DNA of 64,000 nucleotides from Ailurus styani (Eukaryota; Chordata; Mammalia; Carnivora; Ailuridae). The notes beneath the pieces were generated by a model. That model was given only the letters and a program-made list of their open reading frames with translations, was not told the DNA's origin and ran no database searches. Below, piece after piece: positions 33,850 through 45,999 of this stretch. The position numbers and the translations under genes were made by a program. The number at the start of each line of letters is the position of its first letter. Within the stretch, counting starts at the first letter, position 1. The stretch lies in the NCBI GenBank assembly GCA_002007465.1, contig LNAC01000065.1:2819804-2883803 (forward strand), in the 5' to 3' direction.

Positions 33850-35480
33850 AACACAATCACTTTTTAAAATTAAACTTTTTGTGATAATTGTAGATTCACA
33901 TGCTATTGTGAGAAATAATATACTCCTTACCTGCCCTTCCCCACTTTCCCCTCAGTGGTAACATCTTACGACACTCGTGTAATATCCCAGCCAGGATTTT
34001 GATGTTGATGCAGTCAAGATACAGTACATTCCCATCACCACCAACATCCCTCATGTTGCCCTTTCATGACCACATCTACTTCCTTCCCACACACTCCCTC
34101 CTTAATTTCTGGCAACCAGTAACCAATTCACCATTTCGATAACTTTGCCAGTTCAAGAATCAAATGGAATCATGCAGTATGTATTTTTTTGGAATTGGCC
34201 TTTTTCACTGAGAATAATTCCCGGAATATTCATCCAGTTTGCTGAATATATCAATAGTTTATCCCTTTTTATTGTTGAGTAGTATTCCACTATATGTTCC
34301 ACAGTTTGTTTAACCATCTATCTGTTGAAGGGACATCTGGGCTTCTAGTATTACGGCTATTACAAAAAAGGCTGCTGGGTATATAAATGTATGTTTTCAT
34401 TTCTCTGTGGTAAATGCCCAGGAGTGTAATCACTGATTTGAATGCATATTTTTAAAAGAAATTACCAAACTGTTTGCCAGAATGGCTAGACACCATTTGT
34501 ATTCCCACCAGAAATAGAGAAGTCATTCAGTTGCTCTGCATCCTCACCAGCGTTTAATGTCACTGTTTTTATTTTCACCATTCTGATAGGTGTGCGGTAA
34601 TAGTTTATTGTGGTTTTACTTTGCATGTTTCTTTCTTTTCTTTTATTTATTTACTTTTTTAAGTAGGCTCCACGCCCAGTGTGGAGCACTTAATTTACAT
34701 TTCTCTAATAACTAAAGGTGTTGAATGTTTTTTAATGGGCTTATTTGTTATCCTTATACCTTCTTCGGTGAAATCCCTCTTCATGTCTTTATTTCATTTT
34801 CTTTTTTTTTCTTTATCTTTTTTAAAATCTCATTTTCTAATTGAGTTATTGGATTTTTGGTTGTTGAGTTTTGAAAGTTCTTTATATATTCTAGATAATA
34901 TCCTTTTTTGGATATATAGTTTGCAAATATGTTCTCCCATTTTGTAGCTTTTATTGATAAAGTCTAATCCGTTGATTTTTCCTTTTATGAATCATATTTG
35001 GAGTCAAGTCTAAGAATTCTTAACTTAGCTCTAGGTCCCAAAGATTTTCCCCTATGTTTTTAAAAGTTGTTTCTAAAAGTTGTACTGCTTTACATTTTAC
35101 ATTTTAGTCTCTGATTTTTAAAATTAATTTTTGTATAAGGTGTGAAGTTTAGGTTGCAATTCCTCTTTTTTTTTTTGCCTATGTATATTTAATGTTTTCA
35201 TTGAATTGCTTTTTCAATTTTGTCAAAAATCAGCTGGGTATATTTGTATGGATCTATTCCTGGGTTTTCTATTCTATTCCATTCATCTGTGTGTCTGTCC
35301 CTCATCTAATAGCACTGTCTTGATTACTGTAGATTTATATGAGGCCTTAATCCTGGATAGAATGATTCTTACATTTTGTTTTCAGAGTTATTTTAACTAT
35401 TCTATGTCTTTTGCCTTTTCATAAAATTTTAGAATAATATTGTGTATATCTACACAAATTTTTTTCTGGGCACAGTTACT
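33850..35480 (-). repeat. Ancient LINE-1 3' UTR and ORF2 part
   Basis: Antisense L1 text in order: CACTTTTTAAAATTAAAC, TTGTTGAGTAGTATTCCACTATATG (about 34273), CATCTATCTGTTGAAGGGACATCTGGGC (about 34315), TTTGTATTCCCACCAG (about 34496) and AGCACTGTCTTGATTACTG (about 35311). Small CanSINE remains interrupt it at 34638-34690. There is no intact ORF. It begins only about 90 bp from the 33604-33757 exon, on the acceptor side. Confidence 0.78.
34638..34690 (-). mobile_element. CanSINE fragment
   Basis: CTTTTATTTATTTACTTTTTTAAGTAGGCTCCACGCCCAGTGTGGAGC is the tail and mid-part of an old minus-orientation CanSINE. The head is absent. Confidence 0.65.
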
Positions 35481-35489
35481 TCTAAAAAA

Positions 35490-37560
35490 TCAAATGTGTC
35501 AGACAATAAGGAAAACCAAGCTTATGGACTACTGAAATTAATAAATAATTAAATAACATTTAAGAATTAATCTAGCTTGAGTATATACTACAATAAAGTC
35601 TATAATCTAAAGTACCTATTAAACCTGCCTTTTTCTTCTTTAATAACAATATGCTAATTTTTATGAATCCACATTAAATGTATTTGCAAGAAGATGTATG
35701 TTAAAATTTCAAATCGAGTGCAAAGTGTTTAAACAACTTTTAAAAACATAGGGGAAAATCTTTGTGCTAAGCGAAGAATTCTTAGACTTGACTTCAAAAA
35801 GTTAAAATGGAAGATCTCTCTTGGGTAACACAAGACTTACAAGACATTTATGGGCCCTATTATATCAGATAACAGGGCAAATAAACATTTTTAATTACAG
35901 CAAGAATAAGTCAAAGAGGTAGGGATTCGGTTGTTTTTGTAAGATGGCTTGAATCACGTACATAAGATTTCAATGGTTCACTTTTATAATATTTACTGTA
36001 TCTAAATTTCCAAATCTTTATTCATACATTGAAAGAATTTTGGAAATTGGACACAGTTTAGGATGAAGCAAACTATAGCCTGTTTTTTATCCCTGGGTTC
36101 CCAACTTAGATGTAATGTTCCTTTTTTATCTCCATGAGACCAATATATGAGACAAGTGGCATAACACAAGATCCAGAGGATTAGGTGAGAGAGACTTAAT
36201 ATATTTTGCCCGAAACAAGGAAGCCTCAGAAAGAGAGGAACATGTACTCCGATTATATAATACCTTGAAGGAACAAAATGTAATGGAGGAAGGAAATTAT
36301 TCTAAATTTCCATGTAGACAAGGAAATGGCCTGAAGATAAGGAAGATAACATTTGAAGTAGATATTAATATAAAAAATTCTTATACATCAGAAATTCTGA
36401 ATACTTGAAATGACTGTACTCAAGAAGCCAAGTTCCCCATCAGAGATGTTCATGCATTCGGGCCCACCTGGGAACAAAAGAGTGGGGTTATTAACAACCC
36501 TTAATACTGGGGAATATGTTAATAATGTTCTCTTCTGGAAATGCAAATGGTGTCGTTAGGGAACAGAAACTAGGAGAAACAGTCTTGCAACAGACTTCTG
36601 TATCAGAGGAGAGAATTTATAGGTCATAGTAAAGCTCCTGGCAGTGTTTAATCACAATATAAGATTGGAGATAGAAGGTGATCTTTTCATTTTCTTTTCC
36701 TCAAGCACGCCTTGTTAGAAATGTTCAGAAAGCCGCATTACTCCAAATTAGGTGGTGAGTATTAGAAGTACTAAGTGATGAGACTTTAAGTATTTCTTAT
36801 GTTATTGAATATTTGTGTGTGTTTTTACTTTGAGTTTTTATGAGAAAGAAGAGAGTAGAGAGTAGAATAAAAGAAAAAGTTGTTATATCATGCTTATTGT
36901 AAACTCTTTCATGTTAGATATCAAGGACAAGAAAGTATATAATCGTTTATTTTCCTAAATATGTTTAATAATGTAATGTTACTATATTAAACTAGCATAA
37001 CTATGTTTTTAAATCTCAATTATCTATGCATGAGCAGTTCTTGGTTTAAAACTATACTCAAAAGATAACTATTACTCTGACTTTCATGAAATATATATCC
37101 CATATATAAAATTTTATATTTACAGGAGATTCAATGTAAAGATCTTTAAAAAAAAAAAAGGAAAAGTTCAGCTACTGCCTTTTACTTGTGGCATGTTGAG
37201 AAATATGCTAAAAGGGCCAACTCCAAAATGCTGACAAGAGGATGCCTTTGTATGGTGATCATCTGAAAAAAACCACAGATATAGGATACGTTTAGAGAAG
37301 GGATCATCTGTCTGTAGTCCTGGTCGCACGTGGCACCTATGGCATATGCCACTTGTGAGATAGCCTGGCATCATGGGGAGCATGGAACTGAGACAGTTGA
37401 GGTTGCTAAGTGGACAAAGTGAAGCTATTTTAGAGCTCCAGATAAGAAGTAATGCCTGTATGCCATCCTTTATGATATCAAAGTGATTTGTCACACATTT
37501 GAAGCCTAGACAATTGTCAATCAATGGTCATTCATTGCTTCATTCAATATCTATATATGT
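35490..37560. other. Intron, no recognised element
   Basis: AT-rich sequence. The minus-strand frame 37168-37524 (118 codons) has no family resemblance and no splice context, so no gene is called. Confidence 0.45.
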
Positions 37561-37562
37561 GT

Positions 37563-38510
37563 CTTAGTCTACTATAACAAATTACCATATGGGCTGCTGT
37601 AGTGAAATACCATAGACTGGGTAGCTGCAACAACAGAAATTTATTTTTCACAGTTCTGGAGGCTGGCATGCCTAAGATTAGAGGGCAAGCATGGTTGGGT
37701 TCTGATGAGAGCTCTTTTCCTGGCTTTCAGAAGGCTACTTTCTTGTGCAAAAGTAAGCTCCATATGGTGTCCTTTCTTATAAGGGCAGCAATGCCATCAT
37801 AGGGGCCCCACCCTCATAATGATGTGGGAAACAAAGGCAAAAGAAAAGTTAAATTTTCTTACTACTTACAGCCCACTGACAAGGCCCTGAAACAGACAGA
37901 GTGACATTCCTCTAGGAACTCAGCTGCCTCGATGTTAACACTTTGCTGAGGTCAAAAGGCAATCTTAGCCTGACCCCCAGGATCCTGTAAGTCTTCTTTA
38001 ACATATAAAAATTCCTTTGGAAACTTCCTTTATCTCTCCCTCTCAAGGTATATATTGGCAATCATCCCCTAAGTATATGACCCACCGGTATATATCTGAA
38101 GGGTCCCATGACTCAGGTTTTATTACACAGTAATAAGTGACATTTTCCTAACAATATATAGCTCCCTCAAGGTCCTGGAAATCTTGCTTCCAAATTCCTT
38201 AGAGACTTACGCTATCCCTAATATCCTCCCAATTTGAAAGTATATAATGACCCTCCTCATGACCCCAGTGCAGCTTTTTCTGCCCAGGGGTCCTGTCCCT
38301 GTGCTTTAATAAAAATCAACCTTTTGCACCAAAGATGGTTCAAGAATTCTTTCTTGGTCATTGGCCCTGAACTCCATCTTTCCTACACCAATAACATCAT
38401 CAAAACCTAATTATCTCCCCCAAAGCCCCATCTCCAAATTCCACATGTTGGGTTTAGGTCTTCAACAAATGAATTTGAAGGAACACAATTCAGTCCATCT
38501 GCTTTGTGGG
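37563..38510 (-). repeat. MLT1-like MaLR LTR split by a younger solo LTR
   Basis: The left part (37563-37819) has CAGTTCTGGAGGCTGGCATGCC and ACAACAGAAATTTATTTTTCAC. The right part (38395-38510) has AAAGCCCCATCTCCAAATTCC, TTTAGGTCTTCAACAAATGAATTTGAAG and ACACAATTCAGTCC. Together they are the reverse of the MLT1 consensus pattern as I know it. The 571-bp element between them has its own termini. Confidence 0.75.
37816..38394 (+). mobile_element. Solo LTR, ERV1/gammaretrovirus-like, with 4-bp target duplication
   Basis: The element 37820-38390 begins TG and ends CA and is flanked by ATAA on both sides (37816-37819 and 38391-38394). It has a TATA-like TATATAATG (38240-38249), a polyadenylation signal AATAAA (38308-38313) and a GAATTCTTTCTTGGTCATTGGC stretch near its 3' end, as in gammaretroviral R-U5. 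No gag, pol or env is present, so it is a recombined solo LTR. It points opposite to SLC9A9. An alternative left end is TG at 37823, which lacks a matching duplication. Confidence 0.82.
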
Positions 38511-38519
38511 GATTCTATG

Positions 38520-39560
38520 CTCACCTACCTTATCTATTTAACATGGATTTGAGAAACAGAGGGCTTTAGGACTGAAATAAATTACTTCAGCTACCCACAA
38601 AATACTAGAAATGAAAAATTAATATGGACTTAGGAGTTTCTTTTAGCAAAACACTATCTCCAAAGAACATCCATTTTGCTTGGAAACACAGGATATCTAG
38701 AACTCATTGTCAAAGCTTGTGTTTTGTTTTGTCTTATGGCTACGCTGACCCTTTTGATTTACCTTTCTTTTCCTCTTTGTTTTAGCCAACAAATGGAAAT
38801 GATTCTATGCTTTTGGAGGTTGATAGACCATACCATTTCATTTTAGATGGGTTTACTTTGCAGAGATATGACATATTTCACATACTCAGTTGGAAAGTTA
38901 GTATCATCTTGGGGAATAAAAGAATTACCTGCAATTAAATGTGGTTTTGTTTAAAATTGGCCTCTAAGGGATTCTTATGTTAATTATGTTGATGTTCTAT
39001 TCATAACAATAGAAGACTATCAAACCAAGGAAAGCTTTCTAGCAAGGACCCCTGCTGCAGAAACCATGCAGCTTCCTGTTTATCTTTAAAGAGGGAAAGT
39101 GAAACTTAATCTGCTATATATTGGCAAATGTGTTCTGAATGGTTGAAGGTCAGATACAGCTACATTTAAATCACAGGAATATAAGTATTCCGTGGGGCAT
39201 TTTTACTGAGGGTTTCAAAGCAACAGTCAAAAACTAAACATTTATTGAGCACACAGTATGTGCTATACATTACCCAAGACACAGTGGGTAAATGCAATAA
39301 TGAGGAAGTTTGGGCTTCTCTATTCCAGGGCTCATGGTACTGCAGAAGTGACTCTCTTAACAGGTAAATAGGGACAAGATGTATTAGAGGTGTGAAGTGT
39401 ATACTTTGCTTGTATAGTCTGATGAAAAAGATAAGATTGCTAAATTTCATGGGAGTCCAAATCATGACTATTATCAACAAATAAACAATGTCTAAGGAGC
39501 TGAAATCCATAGTGGGGTAAAAGAAGTCTTTATACATGGTTTTCTATGTCTGAGTCATTT
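38520..39560. other. Intron, nothing firmly recognised
   Basis: A short AACATTTATTGAGCACACAGTATGTGC piece near 39237 may be an L2 or MIR remnant. No exon is seen. Confidence 0.4.
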
Positions 39561-39569
39561 TCTCCCATC

Positions 39570-39875
39570 CTAACTCTCTCCAGTTCTTTCTTTTTATAAC
39601 TCTCACCCAAACTTCACCTAATTCCAACTGATCTTCAGAGTTCAACTGAGCTACCGATTTCTCTATGAAGGCTCCTCTGAGGTATGGGCCTGGATTGGGC
39701 TAATTTATATGCCTAGTACAACCTGTGCTTGCCTCATCAGGGGACTTAGGAAATTATATTCATTACATTGCAATTGGCTAGTTGCTGCTTATCCACAACA
39801 CTATAGCAATGCCAACCACATAATAGGTGCTCAATAAATATGTGTTGCTCAATGAATGCATGAGTGCTCCGATTC
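39570..39875 (+). repeat. L2 LINE 3' part
   Basis: TCTCACCCAAACTTCACCTAATTCC ... GAAGGCTCCTCTGAGG ... AATAGGTGCTCAATAAATATGTGTTGCTCAATGAATGCATGAG gives the L2 order through to the 3' terminus in plus orientation. Confidence 0.7.
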
Positions 39876-40539
39876 TTCCATTCCTGATTACATATAGAAA
39901 AACAATGGACACCTTCTAGTTCAATGAAATGGTTGAGTAATTTTTTCTGCAATTTCAGCTTCTGCCCTTTATCATTTATTGAGACTCTTAAAGCCTTATA
40001 TTGAGAGTTAAGGGACCAGGGATCTGTTCTCAGGCCTGTTTCTAATAGGTTGTGAGATCATAAGCAGGTTGCCTCGTCTGGATCTGTGTTGTCTCATATC
40101 TAGATGGAGGTTTTAAGATTAGACTTATGATCTTTAACTAGAAGTACATATCAGAATCAGTTTGGAACTTAAAAATATTTGTAGCTATTGATGTTAGTGT
40201 TCTGCCTCTAGAGATTTGGATTCAGCAGAGAATGAGTTACATGATGGCTCAGGCTTCTCTCATTTCCCACTGTACCACCTTGGTTCAAGGCCCATTTCCT
40301 TACACCTTGACTATGCTGTTGGTCAACCCTCTGGTACTTTGGCCTCACAGTCTTCATCTTCTCCTCTTTCCAGGCTATCCATATTCCTCTGAAGAGTGTC
40401 CTCTAAACCTAGCCTTTTATCTGACCTGGCAGCTCTAAATGGCTTCCTGGAGCCTATAGAAACCAGAACCTTACCCTATTTTTCCTATTACCTCCTCTTC
40501 TCCACTGAGAAGTTTCATACCAACAAGATGGTTTTCCCT

Positions 40540-40865
40540 CTTCCATAAACAGTTGCTGTCCTTACCTCTGTGCTATGACCCCAGTGATAACCCCTTTCAC
40601 TTCTTTCTGCCTATGTTCCATCCCAAAGAAGTTTTCCCAGAATACTCCAGTCCACGTTGTACTCTCTTTCCTAGAAATCCCATAAAACATATTGTCATGG
40701 CACTTGCATCTGTAAATGATATTCTGAAATGAATCAGTAGTTTAACTTAATCTGTTATTTACCCTCAACTCTTAATCTTTCAAAGGTTGGAATTATATCT
40801 TCCTTATACTTGTAGCACCTGAAACATGAAACTCAGTAAATGCTTTTAAATTGAACAACTGCAGA
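40540..40865 (+). repeat. L2 LINE 3' part
   Basis: TTCCATCCCAAAGAAGTTTTCCCAGAATACTCCAG ... GGTTGGAATTATATCTTCC ... ACTCAGTAAATGCTTTTAAATTGAAC resembles L2 with strong divergence. Confidence 0.5.
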
Positions 40866-40899
40866 GGTTTCTGACCCTCTAGACATGAGGTGGTATTAT

Positions 40900-41830
40900 T
40901 CATGTATTCATTCATTCATTCTTTCATTCATTCAGGCTCCAGGGGATAGTAGTAAATAAGAGATAGTCTCTGTCTTAAAGGAGCTTCCAGATTAGTTGGA
41001 AATATATATATGTAGTGAGGGTGTTTACGATGGTTAGGAAAGGCAAAATGGCTAGGTGGCATGTGAGCAGAGATTTTAAAAGAATGAAGAAAGACCATGT
41101 GGGTATCTGGAAGAAGAGCATTCCAGGCTTCTGGAACAGTAGGTCCAAAGTCCCTGAGGTAAAGATACATCTGATATGTTCAAATATCAGCAAAGGGGCT
41201 GACATGGCTAGAATGGAATGAATGTGGCAGGGGGCAGGGAGTGGAAAGAGATAATGGCAAAGAAGTAACAGAGCCAGATCATGTTGAGCTCTTGAATAGC
41301 AAGTCTTTTAAATTTTATTTCGAGATAGAAAACTTTAGGACAGTTTTTGGCAGGATAGGGATATGATCTACTCTATGCTTAAAAGCATCACTCTGGCTCT
41401 GCTATAAAAAAACTGATTTCCAGGCTGGAGGTAGGAGGTCAGTGAAGGAGGTGCTGCATTAGGCTGGGTAAAAAGTAAAAGAGAGTCAGGCTAGAGTGGT
41501 AGCATTGTAGGCGCTGGAATAATGTCAAAGGTTGACAGTATTTGCAGATGAATTGGATGAAGGGTATGAGAAGAAGAGAGAACTCCAAGAGCTTAAGGCC
41601 TAAGCCCCTGGAAGAATTGGGAAAAACTGTGGGAAGAGCATGTTTGGTATATGGGGGGTGGGGTGGAGATCAAGGATTGTGATCTGGCCATGTGAAATCC
41701 AAGATGCCTATGGGTCATCCAGATGAAGAGATTGAGTGGGTAGTTAGATCTAAGAGTCTGGAGTTCAGTGGAGAGGTTAGTCTTTTTACTGGAGAGAGTG
41801 GGAGGGAAGTTTGAAGGTTGAGAGTGTAGG
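40900..41830 (-). repeat. L2 LINE, antisense, about 0.93 kb
   Basis: It starts with the reversed 3' end (ATTCATTCATTCATTC), then AGATAGTCTCTGTCTTAAAGGAGCTTCCAG, GAAGAGCATTCCAGGCTTCTGGAACAG, GCCAGATCATGTTGAGCTC, CATCACTCTGGCTCTGC and AGAGTCTGGAGTTCAGTGGAGAGG. These blocks occur in the known antisense L2 order. Open frames here (for example 40975-41221) are by-products. Confidence 0.75.
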
Positions 41831-41859
41831 AAGATAAAGTTTATTTTAAACCAAGTCTG

Positions 41860-42160
41860 TTCATGCCTCAAGACCTTTGTATTAGCTGCTCCTCCTACCT
41901 CTACTCTGTTCTCAGACTGCCCTTTGGCTGCCTCCTCATCTCAGTCCTCAGAAAGACTGCTTTGACCATGCTGTCTAAGTGCCCTCCACTTTCAGCCAGG
42001 TCTTCTTTGTACGTGTTTTACTGCACTTACCAACATCTGGAATTATCATGTTTATCTTTAAGCTCTGTGTCCCTTCACAGGAAAGCAAGGTCGGTGAGAG
42101 CATATCCAGTGCTACTCCTGGAAAGTAAGCACTCCAGTATTGAATGAATACATGAATGAG
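41860..42160 (+). repeat. L2 LINE 3' part
   Basis: CATGCCTCAAGACCTTTGTATTAGCTGCTCC ... TGCACTTACCAACATCTGGAATTATC ... CTCCAGTATTGAATGAATACATGAATGAG follows L2 in plus orientation. The L2 of opposite polarity lies only 30 bp away. Confidence 0.7.
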
Positions 42161-42169
42161 CAGATGAAG

Positions 42170-43095
42170 GAAAGGTCATACTTCGCATTTGAAACACAAA
42201 TGGAACCCAAAAGAAAATGAGCAGTAGATGGACAGGGATGCAGAAATGTCCCTGAGAAACTGACCCATCCCTTAAAAGAAATGTCTCTTAAGTAAGTTAT
42301 TTTGTTGACTTTCTTTCCATTTGGGATACAATCAATTACAATCCCTTTTTCCTTTCACTTCAAGTACTGTAAGGGAGTTGATTTCAAAGATTTAACACAT
42401 TCTCATCATCAATCTGATAAATCAAACACTAGTTTGGATCTACAATTGAATTATGTATTGCTTTTACCCTTGCTGAAGTCCCATGACCTTGTAAAGGGTA
42501 GCTACTTTCAGCAAAAATGTCAGTCTGGTTTCAAAATACATTTTCCAGGATAGTACAACCTTGCTACATGGTTCCTTTTTCAGTTCAATATCATTTTATC
42601 ACATGGAAGTGATGCCAACAGATTGTTTCAGTGGAAAAGTCTTCGGCATTCAAAAATAAATTGAGTTTTTTTTGAAACTATGTCTGTATTAGACAAGCAG
42701 AACTTTCTTTCCTTCATCTCTCTTCCTGAACTTGAATCATTTAAACTTAAGGCCACTGAGAAGGAATGCAACATAACTTTGGTATATTTTTGCATAAAAT
42801 GAAATTTGCTTTTGGATGCCTTGGGCATCCAGGAAGGATACTGTAAATAGGATTAGCTCTGTCACAGCTCTGAGTCAACATGCATAGATGCCTCTGGCTT
42901 TGGAAATTTATTTTTATTCAGGTAAGGTGCATGTGGTAGTAAACTGTAGAATAATCCTTGCCACTAGCTGAAATCTTCAACAGAGAGTTTCAAAAGAAAG
43001 GCTAACAAAGATCAGATGAAAGTCAATATTCGATGAGTAGTACCCAACTTAAGGCCAGGTTGCATTCCAAAAGTCAACTTATGAGTTTTCTGTTT
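42170..43095. other. Intron, nothing recognised
   Basis: No supported exon, RNA gene or repeat. Confidence 0.45.
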
Positions 43096-43099
43096 AAAC

Positions 43100-43327
43100 C
43101 AGTGGTTTTCAAGTTGGGTGATTTTGTCTCCCCAGGGAATATTTGGCAATGTCTGGAGACATCTGTGTTTGTCTACAGCTAGGGGGCAGGGGACACTATT
43201 CTTAATCTTGTGGGTAGAGACTGGAGTACTGCTGAACATTCTACAATGTACAGGACAACCCCCCCCCCCGCCCAAAAGAATTATCTGGCCCCAAATGTCA
43301 ATAGTTGCTGGGGTTGAGACACCCTAG
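43100..43327 (+). repeat. MER20 hAT-Charlie DNA transposon
   Basis: CAGTGGTTTTCAAGTTGG opens it, with GGAATATTTGGCAATGTCTGGAGACATC, CATTCTACAATGTACAGGACA, GAATTATCTGGCCCCAAATGTCAATAG and GTTGAGACACCCTAG. This is the full MER20 order with a C-run expansion near 43258-43268. The family is known to have given rise to regulatory elements in placental mammals; nothing here shows that this copy does so. Confidence 0.9.
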
Positions 43328-43637
43328 GGTGACACTGGATTGCTTTTTCCCATAGGAGTAATGTTATAAACAGTGATTATAGTTCTATTGTAGAGGGCTA
43401 TTTTGACAACGATGGATAGCTGTCATCCATGGGATGTTGCTGTAACCACATAAACTATATTTCTTAGCATCTCTTGCAGCTAGGTATAGCCAGATGGCTT
43501 CTTCTTACTAGAGAAATGAAAGCAGAAGTGATAAATGTCATTCCTGGGCCAAGGCTTTTAGGAAGCAGCTGTTCCTACCCCAGTCTCTCTTTCTCCTTCC
43601 ACTGGCTGGTAATAAATCTCAATAAGTCCCTATAGCA

Positions 43638-43832
43638 GTGTTTCCCACACTTGAGTTATATCAGAATCAGTTGGAGGACTTGTTCAATCTCAGATTACTG
43701 AGCTTCACCCCTAGAGTGTCTATTTGAGTGGGTCTGTTATGGGGCCCAGGAATTTGCTTTTTAAATAAGTTCCCAGGTGGAGCTGATATTGTTGGTCCAG
43801 GGACCACACTTTGAGAACCCTTGACTTGGGGA
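43638..43832 (+). repeat. MER5A-type hAT-Charlie element
   Basis: AGTGTTTCCCACACTTGAGTTATATCAGAATCAGTTGGAGGACTTG ... GGGGCCCAGGAATTTGC ... AGTTCCCAGGTGGAGCTGATATTGTTGGTCCAGGGACCACACTTTGAGAACCC matches MER5A end to end. Confidence 0.88.
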
Positions 43833-44059
43833 CCCCATGCCACAATATGGAAAGAGCCTGCTGATATCTGAATCACCCATCTAGAGGAGAAGCATCTCTT
43901 CCCCTGCTACCATGGTAGTATGAGCCAAGAGAGAATTTTACTGTTGTAGGGATCACCCATTGAATTTTGTGTTTCTGTGCTTATCCCAGAGCTCTCTATG
44001 TCCTAAATCTCTCTATATCTACCTCCCCCACCTCTCTTTCCCCTACATGTCCCTGTAGA

Positions 44060-44170
44060 ATTGCAAAATACCTTTTTAACAGGTGAGGAAATAGGGGCTG
44101 GGAGGGATGGAGTGACCAAGGTTATACAGTAAATGCGATGGTTGGTTGTTCAATCTGCTTCATTCCCCCT
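44060..44170 (+). repeat. MIR fragment
   Basis: TTTTTAACAGGTGAGGAAATAGGGGCTGGGAGGGATGGAGTGACCAAGGTTATACAGTAAATG corresponds to the MIR core. Confidence 0.55.
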
Positions 44171-44199
44171 ACTGAGTATTTAACTTATAACAAAGATTT

Positions 44200-45420
44200 A
44201 AAAAAAAATCATGGTTATCTTGAGTTTGAGTTTTAAGGAAAAATGCAAAGAAGAAAATTTTCTTCCTCCCCTCTTCTAGGCAGAAGATCAATTGGAGGCA
44301 ACATTTTGAAATAGATATTTTGCCTTTTGTCTCCCCCCCCTACTTTTCTGCATCATCTCTAGTTCTCTCTCCTTCCTTCCTTCACTCTTTCTCCCTTTTT
44401 CAGCATCAGTCTATCCTAATCTAAAATGACCTGTTTTAGACTCTCCAGTCAAAACTCCCATTTCCTCATGCAGCCAAAATTAGCTTCCTGCCAGGAAAAA
44501 AAACAATTGAAAACAATCAGAAGGAAGAAATCTGTTGAGGAAGGATAGCACACAATCCTCCTAAAGGCCATGCATTTAAAAATGCTTGCTAACATGCATG
44601 CTCTCGTGTTTATTTGTAGAATTTAAAACACAACTCCAGGAAAGTCCAGTGACACTCTCCAGGCACTAAGGGAAGTGGGTGCTAGGTGGGATGGAGGATC
44701 TTGTAAAGGGAGGGCAAGGCTGTCATTCATAGGCAGGGCACCTGTCCTGGTGTCTACTTCTTTCCTCATGTGGAACCATGGGTCTCTAAAATAGTTCCTG
44801 GTGTTTTTGGAAAAAAGAGCCTTCCAGGCAAAATCAGGGGGAGTGTGGGCAGTGGGGCTGAGACCCAGCCCTATTCATAGAGGTTTGGTCTGTCTGTGAA
44901 GGACCTGGTAGCCTGAACAGTGTTTGCACCTCCCCAGTACATCAGAACTAATGCTGGAAATTCCTAAATTATCTAATGGTATATGGAAATTTAGCACAGA
45001 CATTTTTAAAAGTAACTGCTTCTTGCTCATTTGCACATATAACTTACTTGAGTCAATCTTATTGACTTCTTTTGAACTCTATCCATAGAACCTGAGGGCA
45101 GAATTAGAGGGATTTGTGCCTGGCATAGACAGACTTATTTTTTTGAACTCTGTTCAGGTGTGTTGATAGTTTTCTAAGGTTATGTCTACATAATGTCAAA
45201 ATAAGCAAGCAGTTAGTAAGCAAATTCAGGCAGAAAATGGGGAAAAATAATGTAGTCCATTTGTTTGTCTCAATGGACAGGTTAATTTGGTTAAAATTAT
45301 CAATCAGATATTTGTGATACTGCTGACATTCTCAACATCCTGAAAAACTGAAATGTGCATGGAATGTTCCTGAATTAAATAGTAAAATTATTTCTGTTCC
45401 TGTATCCTAGGAACTTATCC
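44200..45420. other. Intron, nothing recognised
   Basis: Single-copy looking sequence with pyrimidine-rich patches (44330-44400). No exon supported. Confidence 0.4.
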
Positions 45421-45606
45421 TCGAAATAGGGAGAGGTGGGGCAACTGAGTGGCTCAGTCAGTGAAGTGTCTGCCTTCGGCTCAGGTCATGATCTCAGGGT
45501 CCTGGGATTGAGCCCCACATTGGGCTCCTGCTCAGTGGTGAGCCTGCTTCACCCTCTCCTTCTGCCTGCTCCTCCCCCTCATTATTCTACCCCTCTCTTT
45601 CCCTGT

Positions 45607-45941
45607 TAAATAAACAAAATCTTTTTTTTTTTTTTTTTTTTTNNNNNNNNNNNNNNNNNNNNNNNNNNNNNNNNNNNNNNNNNNNNNNNNNNNNNNNNNN
45701 NNNNNNNNNNNNNNNNNNNNNNNNNNNNNNNNNNNNNNNNTTTATTTATTTATTTCACAGAGGGAGAGAGATCACAAGGAGGCAGAGAGGCAGGCAGAGA
45801 GAGAGAGGGGGAAGCAGGCTCCCCGCTGAGCAGGGAGCCCGATGCGGGCCTCGATCCCAGGACCCTGAGATCATGACCTGAGCCGAAAGCAGAGGCATTA
45901 ACCCACTGAGCCACCCAGGCGCCCTAAATAAACAAAATCTT
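45607..45941 (-). mobile_element. Young CanSINE inserted in a CanSINE tail, contains an assembly gap
   Basis: TAAATAAACAAAATCTT is found at 45607-45623 and again at 45925-45941. Between these lie a T-run, the 98-base N gap, and a full minus-orientation CanSINE ending GAGCCACCCAGGCGCCC. The gap falls in the poly-T/TTTATT tail. Confidence 0.95.
45643..45740. other. Assembly gap of 98 N
   Basis: The run of N is within the homopolymer/A-tail of the nested SINE. Both flanks belong to the same inserted element, so the true missing length may be only a few tens of bases. Confidence 0.95.
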
Positions 45942-45999
45942 AAAAAAAAAAATAAAACTAAGAAACAGGGAGACGGTGACAAGCATTCTGGATTGTCTC

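Larger units (their letters stand above)
45422..45977 (+). mobile_element. CanSINE (outer, plus) split in its tail by another CanSINE
   Basis: The head GGGGCAACTGAGTGGCTCAGTCAG starts at about 45437; the tail GTTAAATAAACAAAATCTT reaches 45623 and resumes at 45925. The flanks GAAATAGGGAGAGGTG (45424-) and GAAACAGGGAGACGGTG (45962-) look like its old target-site duplication. Confidence 0.88.

Noticed and set aside
37168..37524. 118-codon minus-strand frame with Cys/His residues
   Set aside because: The Cys/His spacing does not fit a zinc finger, and no exon signals flank it.
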